Positions 1-4,770 of a stretch of DNA of 5,414 nucleotides are shown piece after piece. Made by a program: the position numbers and the translations under genes. Source of the DNA: Nitriliruptoraceae bacterium. Lineage in GTDB: Bacteria > Actinomycetota > Nitriliruptoria > Nitriliruptorales > Nitriliruptoraceae. The DNA is taken from positions 1 to 5,414 of the forward strand of contig SKLC01000154.1 in the NCBI GenBank assembly GCA_007123425.1, in the 5' to 3' direction. The notes under the pieces were generated by a model. It ran no database searches. It was given only the letters and a program-made list of their open reading frames with translations, and was not told the DNA's origin. Numbering within the stretch: position 1 is the stretch's first letter; every line of letters begins with the position of its first letter.

Positions 1-950
1 GAGACCGTCGCGCGACCGGACCCGCCCGCCCGGCCGGCGAGCAGGTCGACGGCGTGGGCGAGCTCCCGGTCGAGCGTGGTGGCGAAGAAGGACGGGTCGT
101 CGCTGCCGATGGCCACCGGCACGCCCGCGTCGCGCAGGCGCGGCAGGGGGTGGGCGGCCACGTCGGCGACGAGTCCCAGCGCCACGTTCGACGACGGGCA
201 GACCTCGAGGAGCACCCCCTGCCGGGCGAGCCGGTCGAGCAGCGCCGCGTCGTCGGCCGCGGCGATGCCGTGGCCGATCCGGTCGGCGCCCAGATCGGTG
301 ACCGCGGCCTCGACGCTGGTCGCGGGGCCGGTCTCCCCGGCGTGCACGGTCAGGCCCAGCCCGAGTCCGTCCGCGGCACGGCGCAGCACCCCGAACTCGC
401 CCTCGGGTACGGCGCCCTCGGTGCCGCTCAGCCCCAGCCCGACGATGGGCGCGTCGGCGTCCTCGACCAGGCGCACGGTGGCCTCGGCCCCAGCGGGACC
501 CGTGTCGCGCACCACGTCGACGATCAGCCCGATCTGCGCGTGCTCGCTCGCGGCCAGGCCCTCACGCAGGGCCTCCCACATCGCCGCCGGCGGCATCCCG
601 GCCTCGGTGTGGGTCGCGGCGGTGAAGGTCACCTCCGTGTAGGCGATCCGCTGGGCCTCGCGCTGCCGGGCGAAGGTGGCCGCGACCTCGTAGAGGTCGT
701 CGGGGGTGCGCACCTGCGCGCTGGTGGCCAGGAACGTCCGCAGGAAGTGCTCGAAGCCGTCGTAGCGCCGCGGGTAGGCGCCGTCCTCGAGCAGGAGCGC
801 TGTGCCGGGATCCTCACCGTGGCGCCGGGCGAGCGCCGCTGCCTGCTCCGAGCCGATCGCGCCCTCGAGATGCACGTGGAGCTCGACCTTGGGCAGCGAG
901 TGCAGGCGCGCTGGGCTGACGAGCGACGAACGCCTCGACCGCTGGCCCAC
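1..950 (-). CDS. Adenosine deaminase-family aminohydrolase (3' end outside window)
   Basis: This is a zinc-dependent TIM-barrel aminohydrolase of the adenosine deaminase family (COG1816), which hydrolyses the exocyclic amino group of an adenine-type ring in the cytoplasm. All catalytic positions are visible. The HVH zinc ligands are H25 and H27 in LPKVELHVHLEG. The VHAGE motif carries H203 and proton-shuttling E206. RIGHG carries H227, and SDDP carries D284 and D285. CPSSN (251-255) is also conserved. The GTG start at 950 is chosen because GGGAGG lies four bases upstream and gives a 19-residue lead into the first strand, normal for the family. The 316 visible residues are most of a roughly 330-360 residue protein. 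The substrate is uncertain: the GLGLSGTE segment (171-178) and SDDPSFF differ from the GIDLAGDE and NTDDP I recall for true adenosine deaminases. Adenine or 6-aminodeoxyfutalosine (futalosine menaquinone pathway) are alternatives. It is divergent from prfB. Confidence 0.92.
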   Translation of the reverse strand, partial: MGQRSRRSSLVSPARLHSLPKVELHVHLEGAIGSEQAAALARRHGEDPGTALLLEDGAYPRRYDGFEHFLRTFLATSAQVRTPDDLYEVAATFARQREAQRIAYTEVTFTAATHTEAGMPPAAMWEALREGLAASEHAQIGLIVDVVRDTGPAGAEATVRLVEDADAPIVGLGLSGTEGAVPEGEFGVLRRAADGLGLGLTVHAGETGPATSVEAAVTDLGADRIGHGIAAADDAALLDRLARQGVLLEVCPSSNVALGLVADVAAHPLPRLRDAGVPVAIGSDDPSFFATTLDRELAHAVDLLAGRAGGSGRATV

Positions 951-954
951 GGCG

Positions 955-960
955 CCTCCC
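955..960 (-). promoter_or_regulatory. Ribosome binding site of the aminohydrolase gene
   Basis: Minus-strand GGGAGG followed by CGCC and then the GTG start at 950. It is the only good Shine-Dalgarno match near the 5' end of the frame and decides the start. Confidence 0.7.
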
Positions 961-980
961 GACGACGGCTGGTCGCGGGC

Positions 981-1007
981 ATCCTAGGGGTGCGAGGGCC
1001 ACGCCAA
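981..1007 (-). promoter_or_regulatory. Candidate promoter of the aminohydrolase gene
   Basis: On the minus strand TAGGAT (986-981) fits the actinobacterial -10 pattern TANNNT. TTGGCG (1007-1002) is a possible -35, but the 15-base spacing is short. Transcription would start near 974, giving a leader of about 25 bases that contains the GGGAGG site. The -10 is convincing, the -35 is weak. Confidence 0.45.
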
Positions 1008-1061
1008 CCGGTGTCATGGTCGGGGGCGCGCCGTGCCCGCAGGCCGTGGGCCGGTGCGGCG

Positions 1062-1166
1062 TCAGTCCCCGCGGTCGGTGTCGTGGCTGCGCGCATGTGC
1101 CGAGAGCAGGCGCAGCGCGGTGCTCGCCGTGACGAGCACCATCGTGATGGCGACCAGGTGCTGCAT
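1062..1166 (-). CDS. Small hydrophobic protein, 34 residues, function unknown
   Basis: I do not recognise this protein. It starts MQHLVAITMVLV and has one hydrophobic stretch (residues 4-23, broken by R19), followed by a polar tail with His, Arg and Asp (24-34) and a TGA stop. It could be a single-pass or peripheral membrane peptide. Evidence for coding is good: GAGGA lies five bases before the ATG, and 31 of the 33 codons after the start end in G or C. By hand count the first codon position is about 73% and the second about 48% G+C. This is the profile of genuine genes in high-GC bacteria and is not expected of spacer. The other frames through these bases lack it. The gene lies 111 bases upstream of the aminohydrolase on the same strand, but a separate -10 lies between them, so the two need not share a transcript. 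Alternatives are a leader peptide or a chance frame. Confidence 0.6.
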   Translation of the reverse strand: MQHLVAITMVLVTASTALRLLSAHARSHDTDRGD

Positions 1167-1171
1167 GGTGG

Positions 1172-1176
1172 TCCTC
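1172..1176 (-). promoter_or_regulatory. Ribosome binding site of the 34-residue protein
   Basis: Minus-strand GAGGA, five bases (CCACC) before the ATG at 1166. Good sequence and spacing, and the main support for this start. No convincing promoter is seen upstream; CAGGAT (1224-1219) is a weak -10 without a -35. Confidence 0.55.
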
Positions 1177-1264
1177 GTTGCTCGCAGGCGGTCGGTCTCC
1201 CGACCTCGGCGTCCTTGCATCCTGCTTGACGATCGCTTCGGAGCCGAGGTTGCCCAGGGACACC

Positions 1265-1317
1265 ATGTGAGCGCTGAGCGAACTGATGGAGCATCAGTGG
1301 GCGTGCAACGCTCACGT
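1265..1317. repeat. Nested hairpin: two-tier inverted repeat
   Basis: Outer arms GTGAGCG (1267-1273) and CGCTCAC (1309-1315) pair perfectly. A G-T wobble and one more A-T pair extend the stem to 1265/1317. Inside is a second perfect stem, ACTGATG (1282-1288) with CATCAGT (1292-1298), around a GAG triloop. TGAGCG occurs twice in the left part (1268-1273, 1275-1280). It could be a structured RNA or a protein-binding site; the strand is not determined. Confidence 0.55.
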
Positions 1318-1407
1318 CATGGGGGAGGTACGGGCACGGGAAGGAGGTCGGCGCCCGACGGCGAAGTCCTCTGACGACTCCCTGAGTCCGGTCCGGGGAG
1401 TCCCCCC

Positions 1408-1449
1408 GCGAAAGCGGGCGCTCTTGGAGGGGAGAGCGCCCGCTTTCGC
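1408..1449. terminator. Perfect 17-bp inverted repeat, terminator-like hairpin
   Basis: The left arm 1408-1424 and right arm 1433-1449 are exact reverse complements, separated by an 8-base loop TGGAGGGG. The arms start GCGAAAGCGGGC and end GCCCGCTTTCGC, so the stem is GC-rich with A and T tracts near its base. No T run follows on the plus strand (TGTG) and the minus-strand flank is G-rich. It therefore resembles the tail-less terminators reported in Actinomycetota. The position is odd because neither flanking gene points into it. It could end an unseen short RNA, act as an attenuator or insulator before prfB, or be a protein-binding repeat. Confidence 0.5.
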
Positions 1450-1530
1450 TGTGTCGGGACCCGGTGCCGCGCCCGCGCAGCCACGGCCGCGGCTGGCAGG
1501 TCCACGACCGGGGAGCAGGGCCACCACGGG

Positions 1531-1536
1531 TAGCAT
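1531..1536 (+). promoter_or_regulatory. Candidate -10 element of prfB
   Basis: TAGCAT fits TANNNT and would start RNA near 1543, giving a leader of about 28 bases with the GAGGAG site. No clear -35 is found 16-19 bases upstream, which is common for actinobacterial promoters. Confidence 0.4.
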
Positions 1537-1570
1537 CGTCGGGTCGTCCCTGACCCTTCGAGGAGCACCG

Positions 1571-2686
1571 ATGGCCGGCAGCCAGGCCGATCAGATCGCC
1601 TCCCACCGCGCCCGTCTCGCCCAGCTCGAGTCCGACCTCGACATCGCAGGCCAGCGCAACCGCTACGAGGAGCTGCAGCAGCAGGCCGCCGAGCCGGGGC
1701 TGTGGGAGGACCCCGACCACGCGCGCGTGGTCACCACGGAGCTGTCCCGCGTGGAGACGCAGCTCAAGCGCTACGACGCGCTCGTGGAGCGGCTCGACGA
1801 CCTCGAGGTGCTCGACGAGCTCGCCGTGGAGGAGGACGACGAGGGCTCGGCCGGCGAGGTCGCCTCCGGCCTGCGCTGGGTGGACGCCGAGCTCGACCGC
1901 ATCGAGGTGGCGACGCTGCTCTCCGGCGAGCACGACGCCTCCGACGCGATCGTGTCCGTCCACGCGGGCGAGGGCGGCGTGGACGCGATGGACTGGGCCC
2001 AGATGCTGCAGCGCATGTACCTGCGCTGGGCGGAGGACCACGGCTACGAGACGATCGTCTACGACCAGTCCTACGGCGAGGAGGCGGGCCTGAAGTCGAC
2101 CACCTTCGAGGTGCGCGGTCCCGACGCCTACGGGTTCCTCTCCGCCGAGCACGGGGTCCACCGGCTGGTGCGCATCAGCCCGTTCGACTCGCAGGCGCGC
2201 CGCCAGACCTCCTTCGCGCTCGTCGACGTCGTGCCGGTGCTGCCGGAGGTCGACGACGAGGTGGTCGTGCCCGACGAGGACATCCGCGTGGACGTGTACC
2301 GCTCCTCGGGGCCGGGCGGGCAGAGCGTCAACACGACCGACTCGGCCGTGCGCATCACCCATCAGCCGACCGGCATCGTGGTCAGCTGTCAGAACGAGAA
2401 GTCGCAGCACCAGAACAAGGCGGTCGCGCTGCGCGTGCTGAAGGCCAAGCTCGCCGAGCTCGAGCGCCAGAAGCGCCAGGAGGAGCTCGACGACCTGCGC
2501 GGCTCGGTCCAGAACGTCGGCTTCGGCTCGCAGATCCGCAGCTACGTCCTGCATCCGTACCAGATGGTCAAGGACCTGCGCAGCGAGATCGAGATCGGCA
2601 GCCCCGAGAAGGTGCTCGACGGCGACCTCGACGCGCTCATCGAGGCGGAGCTGCGCCGCCGGATCCGCGAGAGCGACACCGGCTGA
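1571..2686 (+). CDS. prfB: Peptide chain release factor 2 (RF2)
   Basis: RF2 recognises UGA and UAA in the ribosomal A site and triggers hydrolysis of the peptidyl-tRNA ester. The protein has 371 residues, the usual length. The N-terminal helical domain includes the conserved PGLWEDP (42-48). The codon-recognition domain carries the RF2-specific tripeptide SPF (203-205, in RISPFDSQARRQTSF). The catalytic GGQ loop is at 249-251 in RSSGPGGQSVNTTDSAVRIT. SPF in place of the RF1 P-x-T tripeptide settles RF2 over RF1. The ATG at 1571 is chosen for GAGGAG ending five bases upstream and for matching the family N-terminus. The frame stays open upstream to 1286, but that part has no RF2 similarity. 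The programmed +1 frameshift (CTTTGA-type site) of many bacterial prfB genes is absent, and the gene is one continuous frame ending in TGA. A 9-bp hairpin 62 bases after the stop may end the transcript before ftsE. Confidence 0.97.
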   Translation: MAGSQADQIASHRARLAQLESDLDIAGQRNRYEELQQQAAEPGLWEDPDHARVVTTELSRVETQLKRYDALVERLDDLEVLDELAVEEDDEGSAGEVASGLRWVDAELDRIEVATLLSGEHDASDAIVSVHAGEGGVDAMDWAQMLQRMYLRWAEDHGYETIVYDQSYGEEAGLKSTTFEVRGPDAYGFLSAEHGVHRLVRISPFDSQARRQTSFALVDVVPVLPEVDDEVVVPDEDIRVDVYRSSGPGGQSVNTTDSAVRITHQPTGIVVSCQNEKSQHQNKAVALRVLKAKLAELERQKRQEELDDLRGSVQNVGFGSQIRSYVLHPYQMVKDLRSEIEIGSPEKVLDGDLDALIEAELRRRIRESDTG

Positions 2687-2747
2687 CCCGCTCCCCCCCT
2701 CGAGGGCGAGCTCGCGCCGGTGGCCGCGGACGGCCCGCGGGGCACGC

Positions 2748-2771
2748 CCGTGCCGGTGCCCTCCGGCACGG
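2748..2771 (+). terminator. Candidate terminator hairpin after prfB
   Basis: CCGTGCCGG (2748-2756) and CCGGCACGG (2763-2771) pair perfectly over nine bases around the loop TGCCCT, starting 62 bases after the prfB stop. There is no T run after it. A competing pairing GGGCAC / GTGCCC overlaps its left arm. Confidence 0.45.
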
Positions 2772-2839
2772 TGGCGCGTGATGCCGCCCGGACCGCCAGT
2801 CGCGATGCGCGCCGACTGCGAAGAGGTCAGGCCCCTCGT

Positions 2840-2848
2840 TGGTACCCT
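2840..2848 (+). promoter_or_regulatory. Candidate extended -10 promoter of ftsEX
   Basis: TGGTACCCT matches the extended -10 form TGNTANNNT exactly. No TTGACA-like -35 is present at the usual distance, which an extended -10 can tolerate. RNA would start near 2855, giving a leader of about 90 bases to the ftsE GTG. Together with the hairpin after prfB, this suggests ftsEX has its own promoter. Confidence 0.5.
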
Positions 2849-2855
2849 CCTCCGC

Positions 2856-2885
2856 GGTCGTGGGCAGGCGTGGATGCCCGCGACC
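2856..2885 (+). repeat. Hairpin at the predicted 5' end of the ftsE leader
   Basis: An 11-bp stem is formed by GGTCGTGGGCA (2856-2866) and TGCCCGCGACC (2875-2885), with one G-U pair and an 8-base loop. It begins where RNA from the TGGTACCCT promoter would start, so it could cap the transcript 5' end. Confidence 0.5.
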
Positions 2886-2932
2886 TTCCCACGGTCCACG
2901 GCGCGGATGGCCGCCGCCGGACCCAACGTCGC

Positions 2933-2937
2933 AGGGA
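2933..2937 (+). promoter_or_regulatory. Ribosome binding site of ftsE
   Basis: AGGGA lies seven bases before the GTG at 2945. It supports this start over longer in-frame starts upstream, whose extra residues are not FtsE-like. Confidence 0.6.
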
Positions 2938-2944
2938 CCCTCGC

Positions 2945-3643
2945 GTGATCAGGCTCCAGAACGTCACGAAGACCTACAAGCGTGGAGGTGACGACGAGGT
3001 CGTCGCGCTCGACGACGTGTCGATCGACGTGGACAAGGGCGAGTTCGTCTTCGTCGTCGGCCCCTCGGGGTCGGGGAAGTCGACCTTCATGCGGCTGCTC
3101 ACGCGCGAGCAGTTCCCCGACGAGGGCGAGATCTGGGTCGCCGGCAAGAACCTGGTCTCGCTGCGCTCCTGGAAGGTCCCGATGCTGCGCCGCGAGATCG
3201 GCTACGTCTTCCAGGACTTCAAGCTGCTGCCGAACAAGACCGTCTACGAGAACGTCGCCTTCGCGATGGAGGTCATCGGCAAGAGCCGCCGCGAGATCGA
3301 GCGGCGGGTCCCCGAGGTGCTCGAGCTCGTCGGCCTCGAGGGCAAGGCCCAGGCGCTGCCCCACGAGCTCTCCGGCGGCCAGCAGCAGCGGGTGTCGGTC
3401 GCGCGGGCGTTCGTCAACAACCCGCGGATCCTGCTCTGCGACGAGCCCACCGGCAACCTCGACCCCACCACCTCGGTGGGCATCATGAAGCTGCTCGACC
3501 GGATCAACCGCACGGGGGCGACCGTCGTCATGGCCACCCACGATCAGCACATCGTGGACTCCATGCGGCGACGGGTGATCGAGCTCGAGAACGGTCACGT
3601 GGTCCGGGACCAGTCGCGCGGCGTCTACGGCTACGCCGGCTGA
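2945..3643 (+). CDS. ftsE: Cell division ATP-binding protein FtsE
   Basis: FtsE is the cytoplasmic ABC ATPase of the FtsEX complex. It drives conformational change in FtsX to activate a cell-wall hydrolase at the division or growth site and does not transport a solute. The 232-residue protein has a complete nucleotide-binding domain. Walker A is GPSGSGKST (39-47), the Q-loop glutamine is Q90 in YVFQDFKLLP, the signature is LSGGQ (142-146), and Walker B is LLCDE (163-167) with catalytic E167. The D-loop is NLDP (171-174) and the switch histidine is H199. The FQDFKLLPNKTVYENVAFAMEV segment is typical of FtsE within the MacB/LolD-like ATPases. The GTG start at 2945 has AGGGA seven bases upstream and gives MIRLQNVTKTYKRG, the usual FtsE N-terminus; the open frame before it (from 2720) looks non-coding. 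ftsX follows after 37 bases, so the pair is cotranscribed. Confidence 0.97.
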   Translation: MIRLQNVTKTYKRGGDDEVVALDDVSIDVDKGEFVFVVGPSGSGKSTFMRLLTREQFPDEGEIWVAGKNLVSLRSWKVPMLRREIGYVFQDFKLLPNKTVYENVAFAMEVIGKSRREIERRVPEVLELVGLEGKAQALPHELSGGQQQRVSVARAFVNNPRILLCDEPTGNLDPTTSVGIMKLLDRINRTGATVVMATHDQHIVDSMRRRVIELENGHVVRDQSRGVYGYAG

Positions 3644-3680
3644 CGCATACCCGCGACGCTCCTGGCGGAAGGCTCGCACC

Positions 3681-4568
3681 GTGAGGTGGATCTACGTCCT
3701 GACCGAGGCCCTCAAGGGCCTGCGGCGCAACCTGATGATGACCGTGGCCGTGATCCTGTCGGTCACCGTGTCGCTGACCCTGCTGGGCGCGAGCCTGCTG
3801 CTCTCCGAGCAGGTCGAGCTGGCCACCGACGACTGGGTGGGCCAGGTCGAGGTCTCGATCTTCCTCTGCGACGGGCGCACCTGCCCGGAGATCACCGAGG
3901 AACAGCGCGAGCAGCTGGAGACCGACCTCGAGGAGCACCAGGTCGTCGAGGAGGTCTTCTACGAGTCCAAGCAGGAGGCCTACGACCGGTTCGTCGAGCT
4001 CTTCAGCGACCAGCCCAACCTGATCGAGTCCGTCGACGCGGACGTGCTGCCCGCCTCCTTCCGTGTCCGGCTGCAGAACCCGCAGCTGTTCGCGGTCATC
4101 GCCGACGAGTTCGCCGCCTACCCGGGCGTCGAGGAGATCGTCGACCAGCGCCAGGTGCTCGATCAGTTCCTGCGCTTCACCAACGTGATCCGCAACGCGG
4201 CGCTGATCGTCGCGGTCATCCAGCTGGTGGCCGCCGGCGTGCTGATCGCCAACACGATCCGGGTGGCCGCGTTCGCCCGTCGCGAGCAGACCTCCATCAT
4301 GAAGCTGGTGGGCGCCTCCAACTGGTACATCCGCCTGCCCTTCGTGATGGAGGGCGTGTTCGCCGGGGTGCTGGGCGCGCTGGTGTCCTGGGGCCTGCTG
4401 TGGGCGTCGGTGCCGCGGGTGGCCGCCCAGTTGCGCCAGGAGATCGAGCTGATGCCGTTCATCGGTGCCAGCGAGGTCATCGCGATCGGACCGCTGCTGC
4501 TGGCGTCAGGCGCCGGCATCGCCGCGCTGGCATCGGTGCTCGCGCTGCGACGCTTCCTCGACGTCTGA
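3681..4568 (+). CDS. ftsX: Cell division protein FtsX
   Basis: FtsX is the membrane subunit of FtsEX, passing the ATPase cycle of FtsE to a periplasm-side or wall-side hydrolase. The 295 residues have the standard layout: a short cytoplasmic N-terminus, helix 1 (about 18-41), a large external domain (about 43-168), then helices 2 (172-197), 3 (221-245) and 4 (266-289). The cytoplasmic loop ARREQTSIMKLVGASNWYIR (199-218) is the conserved FtsX/MacB coupling segment, running into LPFVMEG. The external domain carries two close cysteines, C63 and C68 in FLCDGRTCP, which could form a disulfide, and an acidic helical part (70-120) where the hydrolase partner would bind. The GTG start has GGAAGG eight bases upstream. 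No clear intrinsic terminator follows; only short GC-rich self-complementary tracts occur just after the stop. The coiled-coil gene 202 bases downstream is its probable partner. Confidence 0.97.
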   Translation: MRWIYVLTEALKGLRRNLMMTVAVILSVTVSLTLLGASLLLSEQVELATDDWVGQVEVSIFLCDGRTCPEITEEQREQLETDLEEHQVVEEVFYESKQEAYDRFVELFSDQPNLIESVDADVLPASFRVRLQNPQLFAVIADEFAAYPGVEEIVDQRQVLDQFLRFTNVIRNAALIVAVIQLVAAGVLIANTIRVAAFARREQTSIMKLVGASNWYIRLPFVMEGVFAGVLGALVSWGLLWASVPRVAAQLRQEIELMPFIGASEVIAIGPLLLASGAGIAALASVLALRRFLDV

Positions 4569-4655
4569 GCGCGCGCGGCGCGCCCCTGGCAGCCCCGCCG
4601 GCCTCAAGGGCAGCGCCGGTGTGGCCGATGCTGGGGTCGAGGTGTGCCACGAGCG

Positions 4656-4690
4656 GTGCACCACTGTGCACGATGTTGTTGCTTGTGCAC
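4656..4690 (+). promoter_or_regulatory. Three GTGCAC palindromes, possible operator
   Basis: The six-base palindrome GTGCAC occurs at 4656-4661, 4666-4671 and 4685-4690. The starts are 10 and 19 bases apart, close to one and two turns of the helix. The second and third copies share the longer word TGTGCACGRT. The third copy covers where the -35 of the following promoter would lie. A dimeric regulator site is a reasonable inference; no regulator is identified. Confidence 0.35.
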
Positions 4691-4710
4691 GGTTGAGCCC
4701 GATGTTCGGA

Positions 4711-4716
4711 TAAGGT
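4711..4716 (+). promoter_or_regulatory. Candidate -10 element of the coiled-coil hydrolase gene
   Basis: TAAGGT fits TANNNT and is the best -10 in the ftsX-hydrolase gap. RNA would start near 4723, leaving a leader of about 48 bases. There is no good TTGACA-like -35 at 16-18 bases, which would suit an activated or regulated promoter. Confidence 0.45.
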
Positions 4717-4770
4717 CTCTCGGGAGTCGGTCAGGCTTCGGCCGGGCCATGGGGCAATGGGGTCGCCGCG

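Larger units (their letters stand above)
1167..1570. other. Divergent intergenic region rich in hairpins, no gene
   Basis: About 400 bases lie between the start of the small minus-strand gene and prfB. I find no frame with credible coding character. The region holds a nested hairpin at 1265-1317, a 7-bp hairpin at 1376-1402 (GACTCCC / GGGAGTC), and a perfect 17-bp inverted repeat at 1408-1449. Two Shine-Dalgarno-like tracts (GGAGGT at 1324-1329 and AAGGAGGT at 1341-1348) have no start codon after them. The prfB -10 and ribosome binding site are at the right end. The density of structure suggests a leader RNA or small RNA, but no TANNNT -10 is seen between 1170 and 1500 on either strand. Confidence 0.5.

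Noticed and set aside
54..1229. A 391-codon plus-strand open frame over the aminohydrolase gene
   Set aside because: It is the antisense of a gene with every catalytic motif intact, and its translation shows no recognisable domain.
814..1266. Minus-strand open frame beginning MVSLGNLGSEAIVKQ
   Set aside because: The first codons look coding, but there is no ribosome site, codon quality decays after about 15 codons, and it then runs out of frame across both the small protein gene and the aminohydrolase start.
1286..1570. Upstream extension of the prfB frame by 95 codons
   Set aside because: The frame is open, but the translated sequence is Pro/Arg/Ala-rich with no RF2 similarity, spans the perfect inverted repeat, and has no ribosome site. 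The ATG at 1571 has GAGGAG and matches the family start.
1167..1570. tRNA, tmRNA or known riboswitch in the divergent region
   Set aside because: No cloverleaf with an acceptor stem and T-loop sequence, no tmRNA-like tag frame, and no core motif of the cobalamin, glycine, SAM or c-di-AMP riboswitches that I can recognise. An Rfam search would be decisive.
1571..1660. Programmed frameshift site expected in prfB
   Set aside because: I looked for an in-frame TGA preceded by a CTT-type slippery codon and internal Shine-Dalgarno; none is present, and the single frame covers the full RF2 length.
1702..2781. 359-codon plus-strand frame inside prfB
   Set aside because: An alternate-frame shadow of prfB, nearly all Arg/Gly/Ala, that fails to respect the prfB reading frame.
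629..3679. A 1016-codon open frame on the minus strand
   Set aside because: It runs antisense to prfB and ftsE, whose products are certain, and its translation is low-complexity Arg/Ala/Leu/Val/His-rich sequence. Long antisense frames are expected in DNA of this G+C content.
4569..4655. Intrinsic terminator after ftsX
   Set aside because: There are GC-rich self-complementary tracts right after the stop, and a 5-bp CCGGC/GCCGG pair with a 12-base loop, but none is long or has a T run, so I do not call a terminator.
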